DNA from: Streptomyces diastatochromogenes
GTDB taxonomy: Bacteria > Actinomycetota > Actinomycetes > Streptomycetales > Streptomycetaceae
Assembly: GCA_026913215.1 (NCBI GenBank)
Contig: JAPTYK010000001.1
Span: 558,001 to 622,000 of the forward strand
Length of the DNA: 64,000 bases
Direction of reading: 5' to 3'
Shown: one piece after another, positions 17,705 to 27,106 of the stretch
Position numbering within the stretch: the stretch's first letter is position 1
How the letters are laid out: every line of letters begins with the position of its first letter
The notes under the pieces: model-generated
Seen by the model: only the letters and a program-made list of their open reading frames with translations
Database searches by the model: none
Told to the model about the DNA's origin: nothing
Made by a program: the position numbers and the translations under genes

Positions 17705-18376
17705 TCACGCCTCGGCGGGGAGGGTGGCGAAGGGCTGCTGCGCAGGTGGGCGAGGAGGTCGGCCGGGTCGGCGTACACGGCTGCGGCGCCCGCCTCGACG
17801 AGGTCGGCGCGGGGATGCCGCCGCACAGCAGCCCGGCGCTCACCACGTGGGCGTGGCGCGCGGCCTTCATGTCCCAGACGCTGTCGCCGACGAACACGGC
17901 CCGTTCGGCGGGCACGCCGACGAGCGAGAGGGCGTGTTCGATCGGGTCGGGGGCGGGTTTGCCCTCCTCGACGTCGTCGGCGGTGGCGGTGTCCGTGAGG
18001 GCCTCGTCGGCGTCGACGGCCCGGCGCAGGGCGGCCAGCTCCCGGTCCTGGCCGAGGTCACCAGGGCGACCTTCCAGCCGTCGCCCGCGAGGGCCCGCAG
18101 CAGGTCGCCCGCCCTGTCGAGGGCCTGGAGGCGGTCGAGGAAGGTGCCGTAGAGGGTGTCGTGGGCGGTGCCGAGCCGGTCGTCGTCCGACCGGTCGCGT
18201 TCCCCGCCGAGCAGATGCTCGACGAGCCGCTCCCCCGGCAGCCCGATGGCCCGGTGCACGGCGTGGGCCGGCACCCGGTGACCGTTCTGCCGGAAGGCCT
18301 CCCACCAGGCCACGACGTGCAGGTGATTGGAGTCGACGAGGGTTCCGTCGACGTCGAAGAGTGCGGCGCGGTCCAT
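17705..18376 (-). CDS. HAD-superfamily phosphatase
   Basis: Starts MDRAALFDVDGTLVDSNHLH at 18376: motif I is DVDGT with the nucleophilic Asp. A helical cap follows (VAWWEAFRQNGHRVPAHAVH). Motif II is WKVALVTSA, motif III lies in DVEEGKPAPDPIEHAL (Lys), and motif IV in AVFVGDSVWDMKAARHA. This matches the phosphoglycolate phosphatase / beta-phosphoglucomutase-like subgroup; the physiological substrate is not evident. Frame changes near 18055, 17815 and 17745; the total length is a multiple of three, fitting three single-base losses. The stop at 17705 follows the restored ending FATLPAEA. Downstream is DUF6328; upstream lies a tandem-repeat intergenic region. Confidence 0.83.
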
Positions 18377-18461
18377 GTCCGGGCTCCCTACGGGTCGCGG
18401 AGGAGGGCGGGAAACGGGCGGCCGGTCCCCGCCCCGGGGTGGAAGGGCGCCCGGGGCCGCG

Positions 18462-18690
18462 GCGGCCCGGGGACGCTCCACGCGTGGGGCGGGCGGCGGC
18501 CCGGGGACGCTCCACGCGTGGGGCGGGCGGCGGCCCGGGGACGCTCCACGCGTGGGGCGGGCGGCGGCCCCGGGACGCTTCACACGGAGGGGTACGGCCC
18601 CGGGGCGCTTTACGCCGAGGGTACGACCCCAGGACGCTGACGCTTCACGCGGAGGGCGTACGGCCCCACGCTTCACGCGGAAGGCGTGAC
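18462..18690. repeat. 34-bp tandem repeats decaying into CACGCG-type half repeats
   Basis: Three perfect 34-bp copies (18462-18495, 18496-18529, 18530-18563), each containing GACGCTCCACGCGTGGGGC with the 10-bp palindrome CCACGCGTGG. About four degenerate shorter copies follow (GACGCTTCACACGGAGGG, GCGCTTTACGCCGAGGG, GACGCTTCACGCGGAGGG, ACGCTTCACGCGGAAGG). The array fills most of the 324-bp gap between the SRPBCC stop (18701) and the HAD start (18376); no gene is seen here. It could be a neutral minisatellite or a multi-site operator for the HAD gene. Confidence 0.85.
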
Positions 18691-18700
18691 CCCCGGGAGG

Positions 18701-19348
18701 TCAGGGCATGCCCGGCTCGTCGTCGGACGGCAGTTCCCAGGACCGGGTCTCGCGGGGCATGCGCGTCGATCCGGGGGTCTCCGCAGGTCCGGGCGCCTCC
18801 CGCATCGGTCCGGAGCCCATGCCGGTGCTCCCCGTGGACGGATCGGTCATGGACCCGGTACCGGCGCCGCCGGTCCGCGCCGTGTCGGCGTCCTGGGGGC
18901 GGATCCGGCCGCGCCACCCGCCGGTCGCGTGCCCGTGGTCCTCCATGAAGCCCTTGAAGCGCTTGAGGTCGCCCTTGACCCGGCGGTCGAGCATGCCCAT
19001 CGCGTCGGCGGCCTTCTCCGCCATGCCGTCGGGTTCCACGTCCATCGCGAGCCGCACCCGGGTGTGCCCTTCGTCCAGGGGCTGGAAGCTGACGACGCCC
19101 ATCTGCCGCACGTCGCCCCCCGTCGTGCGCCACGCGATGCGCTGGTCCGGAAGCTGGTCGACGATCTCGGTGTCGAACTCGCGCCGGACCCCGGCGACCT
19201 TGGTCCGCCAGTGGCAGTGCCGGGCGTCGATCTGCCGGACGTCCTCGACGCCTTCCATGAAGCTCGGGAACTCCTCGAACTGCGTCCACTGGTCGTAGAC
19301 GTTCCGCAGCGGTACGTCCACGTCGATCGTCTGTTCCACCTTGCTCAT
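18701..19348 (-). CDS. SRPBCC (START-like/polyketide-cyclase fold) protein
   Basis: Intact, 215 residues. The first 145 residues match the SRPBCC/Coq10-like lipid-binding fold: MSKVEQTIDVDVPLRNVYDQ, WTQFEEFPSFMEGVEDVRQI, IAWRTTGGDVRQMGVVSFQP, then a C-terminal helix RVKGDLKRFKGFMEDHG. The remaining 60 residues are a low-complexity Gly/Thr/Ser/Pro tail. Such proteins in Streptomyces are usually small cytosolic ligand binders of unknown ligand. The ATG at 19348 follows GGAGG; a 61-residue gene lies 54 bp upstream on the same strand and may share its transcript. Confidence 0.83.
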   Translation of the reverse strand: MSKVEQTIDVDVPLRNVYDQWTQFEEFPSFMEGVEDVRQIDARHCHWRTKVAGVRREFDTEIVDQLPDQRIAWRTTGGDVRQMGVVSFQPLDEGHTRVRLAMDVEPDGMAEKAADAMGMLDRRVKGDLKRFKGFMEDHGHATGGWRGRIRPQDADTARTGGAGTGSMTDPSTGSTGMGSGPMREAPGPAETPGSTRMPRETRSWELPSDDEPGMP

Positions 19349-19402
19349 GGTGGGGCCTCCTTCATGTCCTCGGCTTGCGGGGTCGGGACGCCGGGAGCGC
19401 CG

Positions 19403-19588
19403 TCAGTGGGCGGCGGCTCCGAATTCGGCGTGCTGGGTGCGCAGGGCGAGTTCGGGCTCCCTCCGGAGCGGCCGGGCGAGGAAGCAGCGGCGCGCCTCGG
19501 CGCGCGCCTCCTCCATCAGGGACCGGAACTCCGTGTCGGTGAGCCCGTGGCGGTCGCGTACCGCCCTGCCGTCGGCGGTACCAGTCAT
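19403..19588 (-). CDS. Small basic protein, unrecognised
   Basis: Sixty-one residues: MTGTADGRAVRDRHGLTDTE followed by FRSLMEEARAEARRCFLARP and a C-terminal REPELALRTQHAEFGAAAH. It is predicted mostly helical and soluble. The ATG at 19588 has AAGGAGG 8 nt upstream. I do not recognise the family. It precedes the SRPBCC gene on the same strand by 54 bp. Confidence 0.5.
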   Translation of the reverse strand: MTGTADGRAVRDRHGLTDTEFRSLMEEARAEARRCFLARPLRREPELALRTQHAEFGAAAH

Positions 19589-19746
19589 GGGGTCCGCCTC
19601 CTTCGGTTCGTGCTGTCGTCGCGCCTACCCACTACGGGGCGGCCGATTCATCTCCCGTCCCGACCGCTCGTTCACGGGGCGTCCACCGGGCCCCGGCATG
19701 GCGGACCCGGGGGCGGGTAGTCGTGCGCCGAGGCGAGGAGTCCGTG

Positions 19747-20864
19747 ATGGAGATCCTGACGATGGGTGTCGAGGAAGAGTTCGTGCTGGTGGACCGGGTG
19801 ACGCGGGCCCCGGTCAACCGGGCGCCGGAGGTCATCCGGCGGGCGGGCCGCGAACTCGGCGAGCAGGTCCAGGCCGAGTTCTTCAACGCGCAGGTCGAGA
19901 TCTGCACCCGGGCCACGGCGAGCCGCGGGGACCTGCGCGACGAACTCGCCCGGCTGCGCGCGACGGTGGGCGCCGCCGCGCGGGACGTGGGCTGCATGCC
20001 GATCGCCTGCGGCACCCCCGTACTGCCTCCCGAGGAGCCGCTGACGGTGACCGACACCGAGCGGTACCGGCTGATGGCCCGCCACTTCGCCTCCCTGGTC
20101 ACCCGCGCCGACGGGGCAGCGCGCGACGACGGGCTCGTCTGCGGATGCCACGTCCACGTCGGGACGCTCGACCGGGAGCGCGCCCTCGCGCTCGCCCAGC
20201 ACATGCGGCCGTGGCTGCCGGTGCTCCAGGCGCTGGCCGGGAACTCGCCCTACGCCGGCCGGCGCGACACCGGCTACCAGAGCTGGCGGGCCGTCGAGCA
20301 CGCGAGGTGGCCGACCGTGGGCCCGACCCCGGTCCTCGACGAGCCCCAGTACCTCGCCCACGTCGCACGGCTGGTCAGGGACGGACGCTGCTCGACAACC
20401 GCATGGTGTACTGGCACGCCCGGCCCTCGGAGCACGTGCCGACCCTGGAGATCAGGGTCGCCGACGCCAACGCCGACCTCGACACGGTGGTGCTGCTCGC
20501 GATCCTGGTCCGCGGGCTCGCGGCCACCCTGCTGCCCCGCGTCGACGCCTCGGTGCCGCCGCCCCGTATCCCCGTCCCGAGCCTGCTCCGCGCCCACCGG
20601 CTCGCCGCGGCCCAGGGCCTCACGGGCATGGGCCTGGATCCGGTGGACGGCCTGGAGCGGCCGGCCGTGACGCTCCTGGACGCGCTGCTCGCCCTCGCCC
20701 GGCCGGGGCTCGACGCGACCGGCGACACCGACTGGGCGTGCGCGCAGTGGCGGCGGATCCGCGCGGACGGCGGCGGCGCCGCACGTCAGCGCGCCGTCTT
20801 CCGCCGGCACGGCCGGCTCAGCGCGGTGGTCGACGCGCTGGCCGCCGCCACGACGGGCGGCTGA
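19747..20864 (+). CDS. YbdK-type carboxylate-amine ligase (GCS2 family)
   Basis: About 372 residues, the normal length. It starts MEILTMGVEEEFVLVDRVTR, with the family's GVEEEF motif; FFNAQVEICTRATASRGDLR and GCHVHVGTLDRE supply the Glu and His metal/ATP residues of the glutamate-cysteine ligase 2 fold. After a single break near 20385 it continues LLDNRMVYWHARPSEHVPTL and EIRVADANADLDTVVLLAIL. The length is two over a multiple of three, so one base is missing. Members form amide or gamma-glutamyl bonds using ATP; the substrate is unknown in Streptomyces. It lies 89 bp upstream of the CDGSH gene on the same strand and may share its transcription. Confidence 0.88.
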
Positions 20865-20953
20865 CCGGCACCGGATCCGCCGGGGACGGTTCGGGACGCC
20901 GGAGCGGGGCAGTCGCGCGGTACCAGCGAGTCCGACCCTAGGGACGGTGTGCG

Positions 20954-21295
20954 ATGTCTGCTTCCCCGAACGAGAGCGCCCCGTGGGTGAGGGCCCCGCG
21001 GGACGGTGGACCCGACGACGGGGAGGACGTCCGATCCCGTGGGCCCCTGCCCCGGTTGCGGCCGCTTCCCGAGGGTCCGCTGCTGGTGGAGGGGCGCGCG
21101 GAGATCGTCATGCCGGACGGGTCGGTGATCCGCTGCGAGCGGCCCGTGACGGCCCTGTGCATGTGCCGCCGGACCCTGCGGGCGCCGTTCTGCGACACGA
21201 GCCACCGCCTTCGTCTCCGTGCCGGCGCCGGCACGGAGACGAAGGGGACCACCGGCGCGCCGCGGCGCCCGGCCGAGGAGGCGGAGACGTCATGA
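20954..21295 (+). CDS. CDGSH iron-sulfur domain protein
   Basis: Intact, 113 residues. The C-terminal half has CMCRRTLRAPFCDTSH, which fits C-x-C-x2-T-x3-P-x-C-D-x-S-H: three Cys and one His that bind a redox-active [2Fe-2S] cluster in the mitoNEET/CDGSH family. It is a single-motif version preceded by a disordered N-terminus (MSASPNESAPWVRAPRDGGP) and a short strand region. Its stop overlaps the next start as ATGA, so it is coupled to a haem-oxygenase-like iron enzyme. A natural reading is electron transfer or iron-sulfur sensing for that enzyme, but this is inferred. Confidence 0.88.
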   Translation: MSASPNESAPWVRAPRDGGPDDGEDVRSRGPLPRLRPLPEGPLLVEGRAEIVMPDGSVIRCERPVTALCMCRRTLRAPFCDTSHRLRLRAGAGTETKGTTGAPRRPAEEAETS

Positions 21296-22305
21296 CCCTG
21301 CTCACCGCGGCCGTCGCGACCGGGCCGGAGGCCCCGAGGCCCGCGGCGAGGTCTCCCGGGCGGTCCGGGAGCGGCTGCTCGGCTCCGGCCCCGCCCGGCT
21401 GCCCCGGGCCGCCGACATCGCGCGCTGCGCCCCGTACGGGGAGGACCTCCAACTCGCCCTGCACCTCTGCTACGAGCTCCACCACCGGGGCTTCGCGGGC
21501 GTCCCCGACACCCTGGAATGGGATCCCGACCTGCTCAGGGTCCGGGCCCTCCTGGAGCACCGCTTCGAGAGCGCGCTGCGCCACGACTGCCGTCACCGCC
21601 CGGACGTCGACGAGGCGTTGGCCGTCCTGCTCATGGAGCCGGTCGGCGGCACCGGCGTCTCCCACTTCCTGATGTCCTCGGGCGCGCTGTGGCACCTGCG
21701 CGAGTACGTCGCCCTGCGGTCCGTGCACCAGTTGCGGGAGGCCGATCCGCACCTGTGGGTGATCCCCCGTCTGCGCGGCCGCGCCAAGGCGGCGATGGCG
21801 GCCGTCGAGTACGACGAGTACGGCTGCGGGCGGGCGGAGCGGATGCACTCCCGGCTCTACGCGGACCTCATGACCGACCTCGGTCTCGATCCGGCGTACG
21901 GGCACCACGTGGACGCCGCCGGGGCCGAACTGCTCGCGGTCTCCAACATGATGTCGATGTTCGGTCTGCACCGGAGGCTGCGCGGGGCGCTCGTGGGGCA
22001 CTTCGCCGCCCTGGAGACGACCTCGCCGCCCTCCGCCTCCCGGATCGCCGCGGCGATGCGCCGGACCGGCGCCGGACCGGCCGCGGAGCGGTACTACGAG
22101 GAACACGTGGAGGCCGACGCCGTCCACGAGCAGGTCGTGCGCCGCGACGTCGTCGGCGGACTCCTGGACGACGAACCGGACCTCGCCCCCGACATCGCCC
22201 TCGGCATCGCCGCCACCTGTCTCCTGGAGGACCGGCTCGGCTCCCACGTGATGGACGCCTGGTCCCGGGGCGAGCGCCCTGCGGGCACCCCTGCCCCAGC
22301 CGTGA
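21292..22305 (+). CDS. Iron-containing redox enzyme family (haem-oxygenase-like fold)
   Basis: About 338 residues. An ATG at 21292 overlaps the CDGSH stop. After a break near 21350 the sequence runs YGEDLQLALHLCYELHHRGF, VSHFLMSSGALWHLREYVAL, YDEYGCGRAERMHSRLYADL and YYEEHVEADAVHEQVVRRDV. The spaced E/H residues on helices (ELHH, EYDEYG, EEHVEADAVHE) are the ligand pattern of the haem-oxygenase-like di-iron oxidase/oxygenase superfamily. Near 22275 a shift leads to the likely end ALRAPLPQP. Members oxidise diverse small molecules (for example fatty acids or amino acids); no substrate can be assigned here. Confidence 0.85.
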
Positions 22306-22405
22306 GGGGCGGCGGCCCAGCCGTGAGGGCCGGCGCGGCCATCCGGTCCGGTCGGTCCGTCCGGTCGGGTCGGTCGGTCCGTCCGGTCGGGTCGGTCCGT
22401 CAGGT
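22306..22405. repeat. Low-complexity tandem repeats in a convergent gap
   Basis: Two copies of CCAGCCGTGAGGG(G/C)CGGC are followed by about two and a half copies of a GGTCGGTCCGTCCGGTCG-type unit. They fill the gap between the iron-enzyme stop and the SDR stop. No gene or clear hairpin was seen. Confidence 0.6.
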
Positions 22406-22414
22406 TCGCCGGTG

Positions 22415-23481
22415 TCAGGTCCGTGCCGCCCGGAGGCGCAGCGCGCGGAACGCGGCGGCAGCCGCTCCGGCGGCCGCCGCCGCCGTCAGGAGGCGGTGCC
22501 GGGCCACCGCCGTGTACGGGGAGCGGGCGGCGGCCTCCCGGCCGAACGAGCCGTGGGCGCCGTGGTCCCGGCCGCGCGGGCCGTCGAGGGGCTCCCACAG
22601 GTTGTGCGGGGCATCGGGCCGGGCGCGCTCGCCGGTCTGCTGCGCCTCGTATCCGGTACGGGCGAGGTAGCGGTCCAGGAGCGCGGGGCGAGGCGGTGCG
22701 CGAGCACGCTCCCGGCCGTGGAGGCCCCCACCCGGTACTCCGCGCGACGCGGGTGGCGGGCGGCGTGGAGCACGGCGCGGGCCGCCACCTCCGGCTGGTA
22801 GACCGGCGCCACGGGGCGCGGGCGGCGGGCAGCCGCGAGAGGACCCAGGAGAACTGCGGGGTGTTGACGGCGGGGAGCTGGACGACGGTCACGGCCACGC
22901 CGCTACGCTCGTGCCGGAGTTCCATCCGGACGGCGGCGGTGAAGCCGTTGATCGCGTGCTTGGCCCCGCAGTAGGCCGCCTGGAGGGCACGGACACCTCC
23001 CCGAGCGCCGAGCCGACCTGGACGACGGCTCCGGAGCCGCGCGGGCGCATGCGGCGGAGGGCGGCTCGCGTGCCGTTGACGCAGCCGAGGTAGGTCACCG
23101 CCGTCACCCGCTCGTACTCCTCGGCCGTGACGTCCGGGAAGCGGGCGAAGACCGAGGTGAACGCCGAGTTGACCCAGACCTCGATGGGTCCGAGTACCTC
23201 CTCGACCCGGTCGGCGGCCTCCTCCACCCGGCCGGGCTCGGCCATGTCGACCGGCACCACGAGGGCCCGGCCGCCGGCCTCCTCGACCTCGGCCGCCGCC
23301 GCGTCCAGACCGCGGCGCCCGCGGGCGAGCAGCGCGACGCTCGCGCCCTGCGCGCCGAAGGCACGGGCGACGGCGCGGCCCACTCCGGCGCTCGCGCCGG
23401 TGACGACGACGGTCCGGCCGGCCATCGGCAGCCGTCCGCGCCGGAGCCGGGGACGTACGGGGCACGCCTGTCGGTCGTCAT
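22415..23481 (-). CDS. SDR-family oxidoreductase
   Basis: About 356 residues. The start at 23481 gives MTTDRRAPYVPGSGADG, then after a break near 23440 MAGRTVVVTGASAGVGRAVA, the NAD(P)-binding TGxxxGxG motif. NSAFTSVF is the NAG-type motif and YCGAKHAINGF holds the catalytic Tyr and Lys; the family Ser is in VVQVGSALGEVS. The C-terminal extension (VYQPEVAARAVLHAARHPRR, SVLAHRLAPR) matches the long actinomycete SDR subgroup. Further breaks lie near 23000, 22825 and 22700. NAD(P)H-dependent redox of an unknown substrate. It is convergent with the iron enzyme. Confidence 0.85.
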
Positions 23482-23713
23482 CGCTGTCCTCTCCTCCGGG
23501 TTCTCCGAGTTCTCCTGGTTCTCCTGGTTCTCGGTGGGGTACGAGGCGCCTGCCCGTTCCGGTGCCGGACAACCGTGGCGGGGGATTCGTGGAGCGAACC
23601 GAACAACATGCGTATCGGGTGTGCATGTTTCGGGAGGAAGGGGCAACCGCTCTGATACCGCGTTCCGTGCCGACACCGACTGGCCGGGCCCCACAGGCAG
23701 CGGAGGTGCCTCC

Positions 23714-23869
23714 ATGGCTGCCCTTCTTCTCGTCCTTCTCGTGATCCTCTTGCTGTTCGGCGGAGGGTTCGCCCTCCACGTCCTCTGGTACGTCGCCATC
23801 GCCGTCCTCGTCCTGTGGCTGCTCGGCTTCGCCATGCGGAGCGGCAACGGCCGCTGGTACCGATGGTGA
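23714..23869 (+). CDS. Small hydrophobic (lmo0937/DUF5670-like) membrane protein
   Basis: Fifty-one residues, intact: MAALLLVLLVILLLFGGGFA, then LHVLWYVAIAVLVLWLLGFA and a tail RSGNGRWYRW. Two transmembrane helices and an aromatic/basic C-terminus. The layout matches the small 'hydrophobic protein' family of actinomycetes and the DUF6131 protein at 6943. GGAGG lies 7 nt before the ATG. A good hairpin follows the stop (23894-23920). Function unknown. Confidence 0.75.
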   Translation: MAALLLVLLVILLLFGGGFALHVLWYVAIAVLVLWLLGFAMRSGNGRWYRW

Positions 23870-23893
23870 ACGCGACCTCCTCGGACACATGCC

Positions 23894-23920
23894 GCCGCCC
23901 CGGACACCGTCCGGGGCGGC
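23894..23920. terminator. Bidirectional hairpin terminator
   Basis: A perfect 12-bp stem (arms 23894-23905 GCCGCCCCGGAC and 23909-23920, ACC loop) between the small hydrophobic protein gene and the convergent gene ending at 23938. It can serve both. Confidence 0.75.
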
Positions 23921-23937
23921 AAGCGTGATGCGGCGCG

Positions 23938-24545
23938 TCAGGCCCTTCGGGCGGTCCCGCCGTCCCGTTCGCGCGCGCCGGGGTCCGACGGTTCGGCCGC
24001 GCCCGTGCTGAGCAGGCGGTGGAAGAAGGACCGGTAGCGGCGCAGCGCCGTGCGCAGGCTCTCCGTGTCGACGTCCCCCTCTTGCCGCCACTGGGCCTCC
24101 AGGTCCTTGCGGTGGTCGGCGAAGGTGGTGGCGAGCTTCTGCATCACGTCCGCCACGAGCGTGTCGGCCTCGTGCACGGCCCTGCGGGGTCGTCCACGAA
24201 CAGGCTCTGCAGGTCGTGCCACCGGGCCCGGAGGCTCTCCTCCTCCCCGGGATCCATCAGTCGGGGCGCCCCGTCGGCCGAGGCCTCGCCCTCGCCGGCC
24301 CCGGAGACGGAAGCGGCTTCGGATGTGGAAGCGGTTTCGGTGTCGCCCGCGTCGTCGGCGCGGTCCGTTCCTCCGGTGCCGATGGCCTCGCCCGGGTACA
24401 TGGGCGTCGCGTCGGGGTCTCGGACCTCCTGTTCACGTCCCCTGCCGGGGCCCGTGTCGGGGCCGGGCTCGCGCTCGCGCGAGCGGGCGATGTCGTCGGT
24501 GGACAGGCCGCTTCCGGTCTGTGCGGGGGTGTCGTGGTCGTGCAT
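23938..24545 (-). CDS. Unrecognised protein, paralogue A of an adjacent pair
   Basis: About 203 residues. The N-terminal 90 residues are disordered and acidic (MHDHDTPAQTGSGLSTDDIA...). After LMDPGEEESLRARWHDLQSL comes FVDDPRRAVHEADTLVADVM, and then a helical C-terminal half (TFADHRKDLEAQWRQEGDVD, ALRRYRSFFHRLLSTG). One base is missing near 24180. The pattern W-x3-Q-x2-FVD-P-x2-AV-x-AD-x-LV-x3-M is repeated in the next gene (24561-25120), which also ends in RYR.FF..LL-like helices. I do not know a function; the helical half may be a dimerisation domain. Confidence 0.6.
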
Positions 24546-24560
24546 GGCGGGGTCCGCCTC

Positions 24561-25120
24561 TCAGGTCCGGCCGGAGCCGGGCCGGTTTCCGTCGGAGAGC
24601 AGTTCGTCGAAGAGGACCCGGTAGTGGATCATCGCCCCGCGCAACTGCTCGGTGGTGGCCCGGTGGTCGGTTCCCAGCTGGTCGACCTCGTGCGCCGCGC
24701 GGTAGTGCTCCAGAGTGCGGCCGTGCTCGACGGACAGGTCCCGGGCCCGCTGCTCGAAGTCGTCCGTGGGGTAGCCGCGCTCGTGCATGAGGGCGGTCAC
24801 GAGCCGGTCCGCGTCGTGGACGGCCGACTCGGGGCGGTCGACGAAGCGCTCCTGCACTCCGCTCCACTCGCGCGCGTACCGCTGCCTCAGTTCGGGGCGA
24901 GCGGCTGGATGTCGAGGGACTCGTGCCGCTCCTCCCGCGCGCCGAGGTCGTGCTCGGCGACTCGGCGGCTGCCCGTCTCCTCGACCGTGCGGTCGTACTC
25001 GGAGCCGAACCGCTCGCGGAGCCGGCGCCGCCGGCGGCGGTCCAGGAAGATCGCCAGTGTGATCAGGACGATCACGACCGCGACGGGGATGACGATGGCC
25101 AGAAGTGTTCCCGTGGACAT
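24561..25120 (-). CDS. Unrecognised membrane-anchored protein, paralogue B
   Basis: About 187 residues. It starts MSTGTLLAIVIPVAVVIVLI at 25120, a single N-terminal transmembrane helix followed by a stop-transfer RRRRRR. The cytosolic part has RYAREWSGVQERFVDRPESA, AVHDADRLVTALMHERGYP and LRGAMIHYRVLFDELLSDG. One base is missing near 24905. The C-terminal 120 residues are a clear paralogue of the soluble protein encoded 15 bp downstream, so this pair gives one membrane-anchored and one soluble form of the same domain. Function unknown. Confidence 0.65.
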
Positions 25121-25210
25121 GACCCGGCTCCCTTGGCTGTGACGGGCCTTTGTCCCGGCGGCTGCCCATCGAGGTCGGGGCGAAACCGCCCGCGGTGACC
25201 GAACCGATGG

Positions 25211-25230
25211 CGTACGGGTCGATCCGTACG
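25211..25230. promoter_or_regulatory. Inverted repeat upstream of the TPP-enzyme operon
   Basis: CGTACGG (25211-25217) and its complement (25224-25230), 6-nt gap. It lies 88 bp before the TPP enzyme start and 91 bp before the divergent gene start at 25120, so it could be an operator or a chance GTAC-rich repeat. Confidence 0.35.
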
Positions 25231-25317
25231 GGTTTCGTCCCGCCGTCGGCGGTTAGTCGCGCAGGTGGGCCCGTCCGGGGCCCGAGGAGCGGGACCGCGC
25301 AAGGGAGGAGTCGGGTG

Positions 25318-27103
25318 ATGAAGGTTTCCGACCACGTGCTGGAGCGGCTGCGCGACTGGGAGGTGGAGTACGTCTTCGCCTACCCGGGTGACGGCATCAA
25401 CGGACTGCTGGCCGCCTGGGGACGTGCCGGGGACCGGCCGCGGTTCGTCCAGGCGCGGCACGAGGAGATGGCGGCGTTCGAGGCGGTGGGGTACGCGAAG
25501 TTCTCCGGGCGGACCGGGGTGTGCGCGGCCACCTCGGGGCCGGGCGCGATCCACCTGCTGAACGGCCTGTACGACGCGAAGCTCGACCACGTGCCGGTGG
25601 TGGCGATCGTCGGGCAGACCGACCGCAGCGCGATGGGCGGTTCCTACCAGCAGGAGGTCGACCTCGCCTGCCTGTACAAGGACGTGGCCTCGGAGTTCTG
25701 CGAGGTGGTCACCGTCTCCGCGCAGCTGCCGAACGTGCTGGACCGGGCGCTGCGGGTGGCCGCCACCCGGCGTACGGTCACCGCGGTGATCATCCCGGCG
25801 GACGTGCAGGAGCTGGACTACGAGCCGCCGGCGCACGCGTTCAAGCAGGTCCCTTCGAGTCTCGGCGTCCCCCGCTACGTGCCGGTCCCGGCCGAGGAGG
25901 AGCTGGCGAGGGCGGCGGACGTCCTCAACGCCGGTGAGAGGGCGGCCGTGTTGATCGGTCAGGGGGCGCGCGGCGCCCGCCCGGAGGTCGAGCAGGTCGC
26001 CGGTCTGCTCGGGGCGGGCGTGGCGAAGGCCCTGCTCGGCAAGGACGCCCTGCCGGACACGCTGCCCTACGTCACCGGCTCGATCGGTCTCCTGGGCACC
26101 CGGCCCTCCTACGAGATGATGCGGGACTGCGACACCCTGCTCGTGGTGGGCTCCAGCTTCCCTACACCCAGTTCCTGCCCGAGTTCGACCAGGCCAGGGC
26201 GGTGCAGATCGATCTGGACCCGTTCATGGTGGGCCTGCGCTATCCGTTCGAGGTCAATCTCGTCGGCGACGCCCGCGAGACGCTGCGCCGGTTGATCCCG
26301 CTGCTCCGACCGAGGACGGACGGCGCCTGGCGCAGGACGATCGAGGACAACGCGGCACGCTGGTGGGAGGTCATGCGGCGGCGCGCGGAGGTCTCCGCGG
26401 ACCCGGTCAACCCCGAGCAGGTCGTCCACGCCCTGGACGCGCTGCTGCCCGAGGACGCGATGGTGACCGCGGACTCCGGGTCGGCGGCGAACTGGTACGC
26501 CCGCCACCTGCGGATGCGCGACGGCATGCGCGGCTCGCTGTCGGGCACCCTGGCGACCATGGGGCCGGGGGTGCCGTACGCGATCGGAGCGAAGTTCGCG
26601 CACCCCGACCGCCCGGCGATCGCGATCGTCGGCGACGGCGCCATGCAGATGAACGGCCTCGCGGAGCTGATCACCGCCGCGAAGTACCACCGGGAGTGGT
26701 CCGACCCCGCATGGTGGTCGCGGTGCTCAACAACCGGGATCTCAACCAGGTCACCTGGGAGATGCGCGCCATGCAGGGCGCCCCCCGCTTCGACGCCTCG
26801 CAGGGCGTTCCCGATCTGCCCTACGCCGACCTCGCGCGGCTGCTGGGCCTGGAAGGGGTACGGGTGGAGCGGCCGGAGGACGTGGAGCCGGCCTGGCGCC
26901 GGGCCCTGGGGGCGGACCGGCCGTTCGTCGTCGACTTCCGCACCGACCCGGCGGTGCCGCCGATCCCGCCGCACGCCACCTGGGACCAGATCGAGGCCGC
27001 GGCGCTGTCGGTCCTCAAGGGCGACAGCGACCGGGCGTCGGTGGTCAAGGAGGGCCTGAAGGCGAAGATCCAGGAGTTCCTGCCCGGCGGCGGACGGAGC
27101 TGA
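25318..27103 (+). CDS. Thiamine-diphosphate enzyme (pyruvate oxidase / acetolactate synthase type)
   Basis: About 596 residues. The start ATG at 25318 follows GGGAGGAGTCGGGTG. It has the three-domain layout: an N-terminal PYR domain with YVFAYPGDGINGLLAAW and RHEEMAAFEAVGYAKF (catalytic Glu); a middle domain (VPAEEELARAADVLNAGERA); and a PP domain with IVGDGAMQMNGLAELITAAK, then VVAVLNNRDLNQVTWEMR (GDG...NN Mg-TPP motif). Two frame changes (near 26165 and 26712), each one lost base. Closest in feel to the 'thiamine pyrophosphate-requiring' PoxB-like group, which decarboxylates pyruvate or another 2-oxo acid. It heads a four-gene operon with a 3-bp gap to the next gene. Confidence 0.88.
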
Positions 27104-27106
27104 CCG

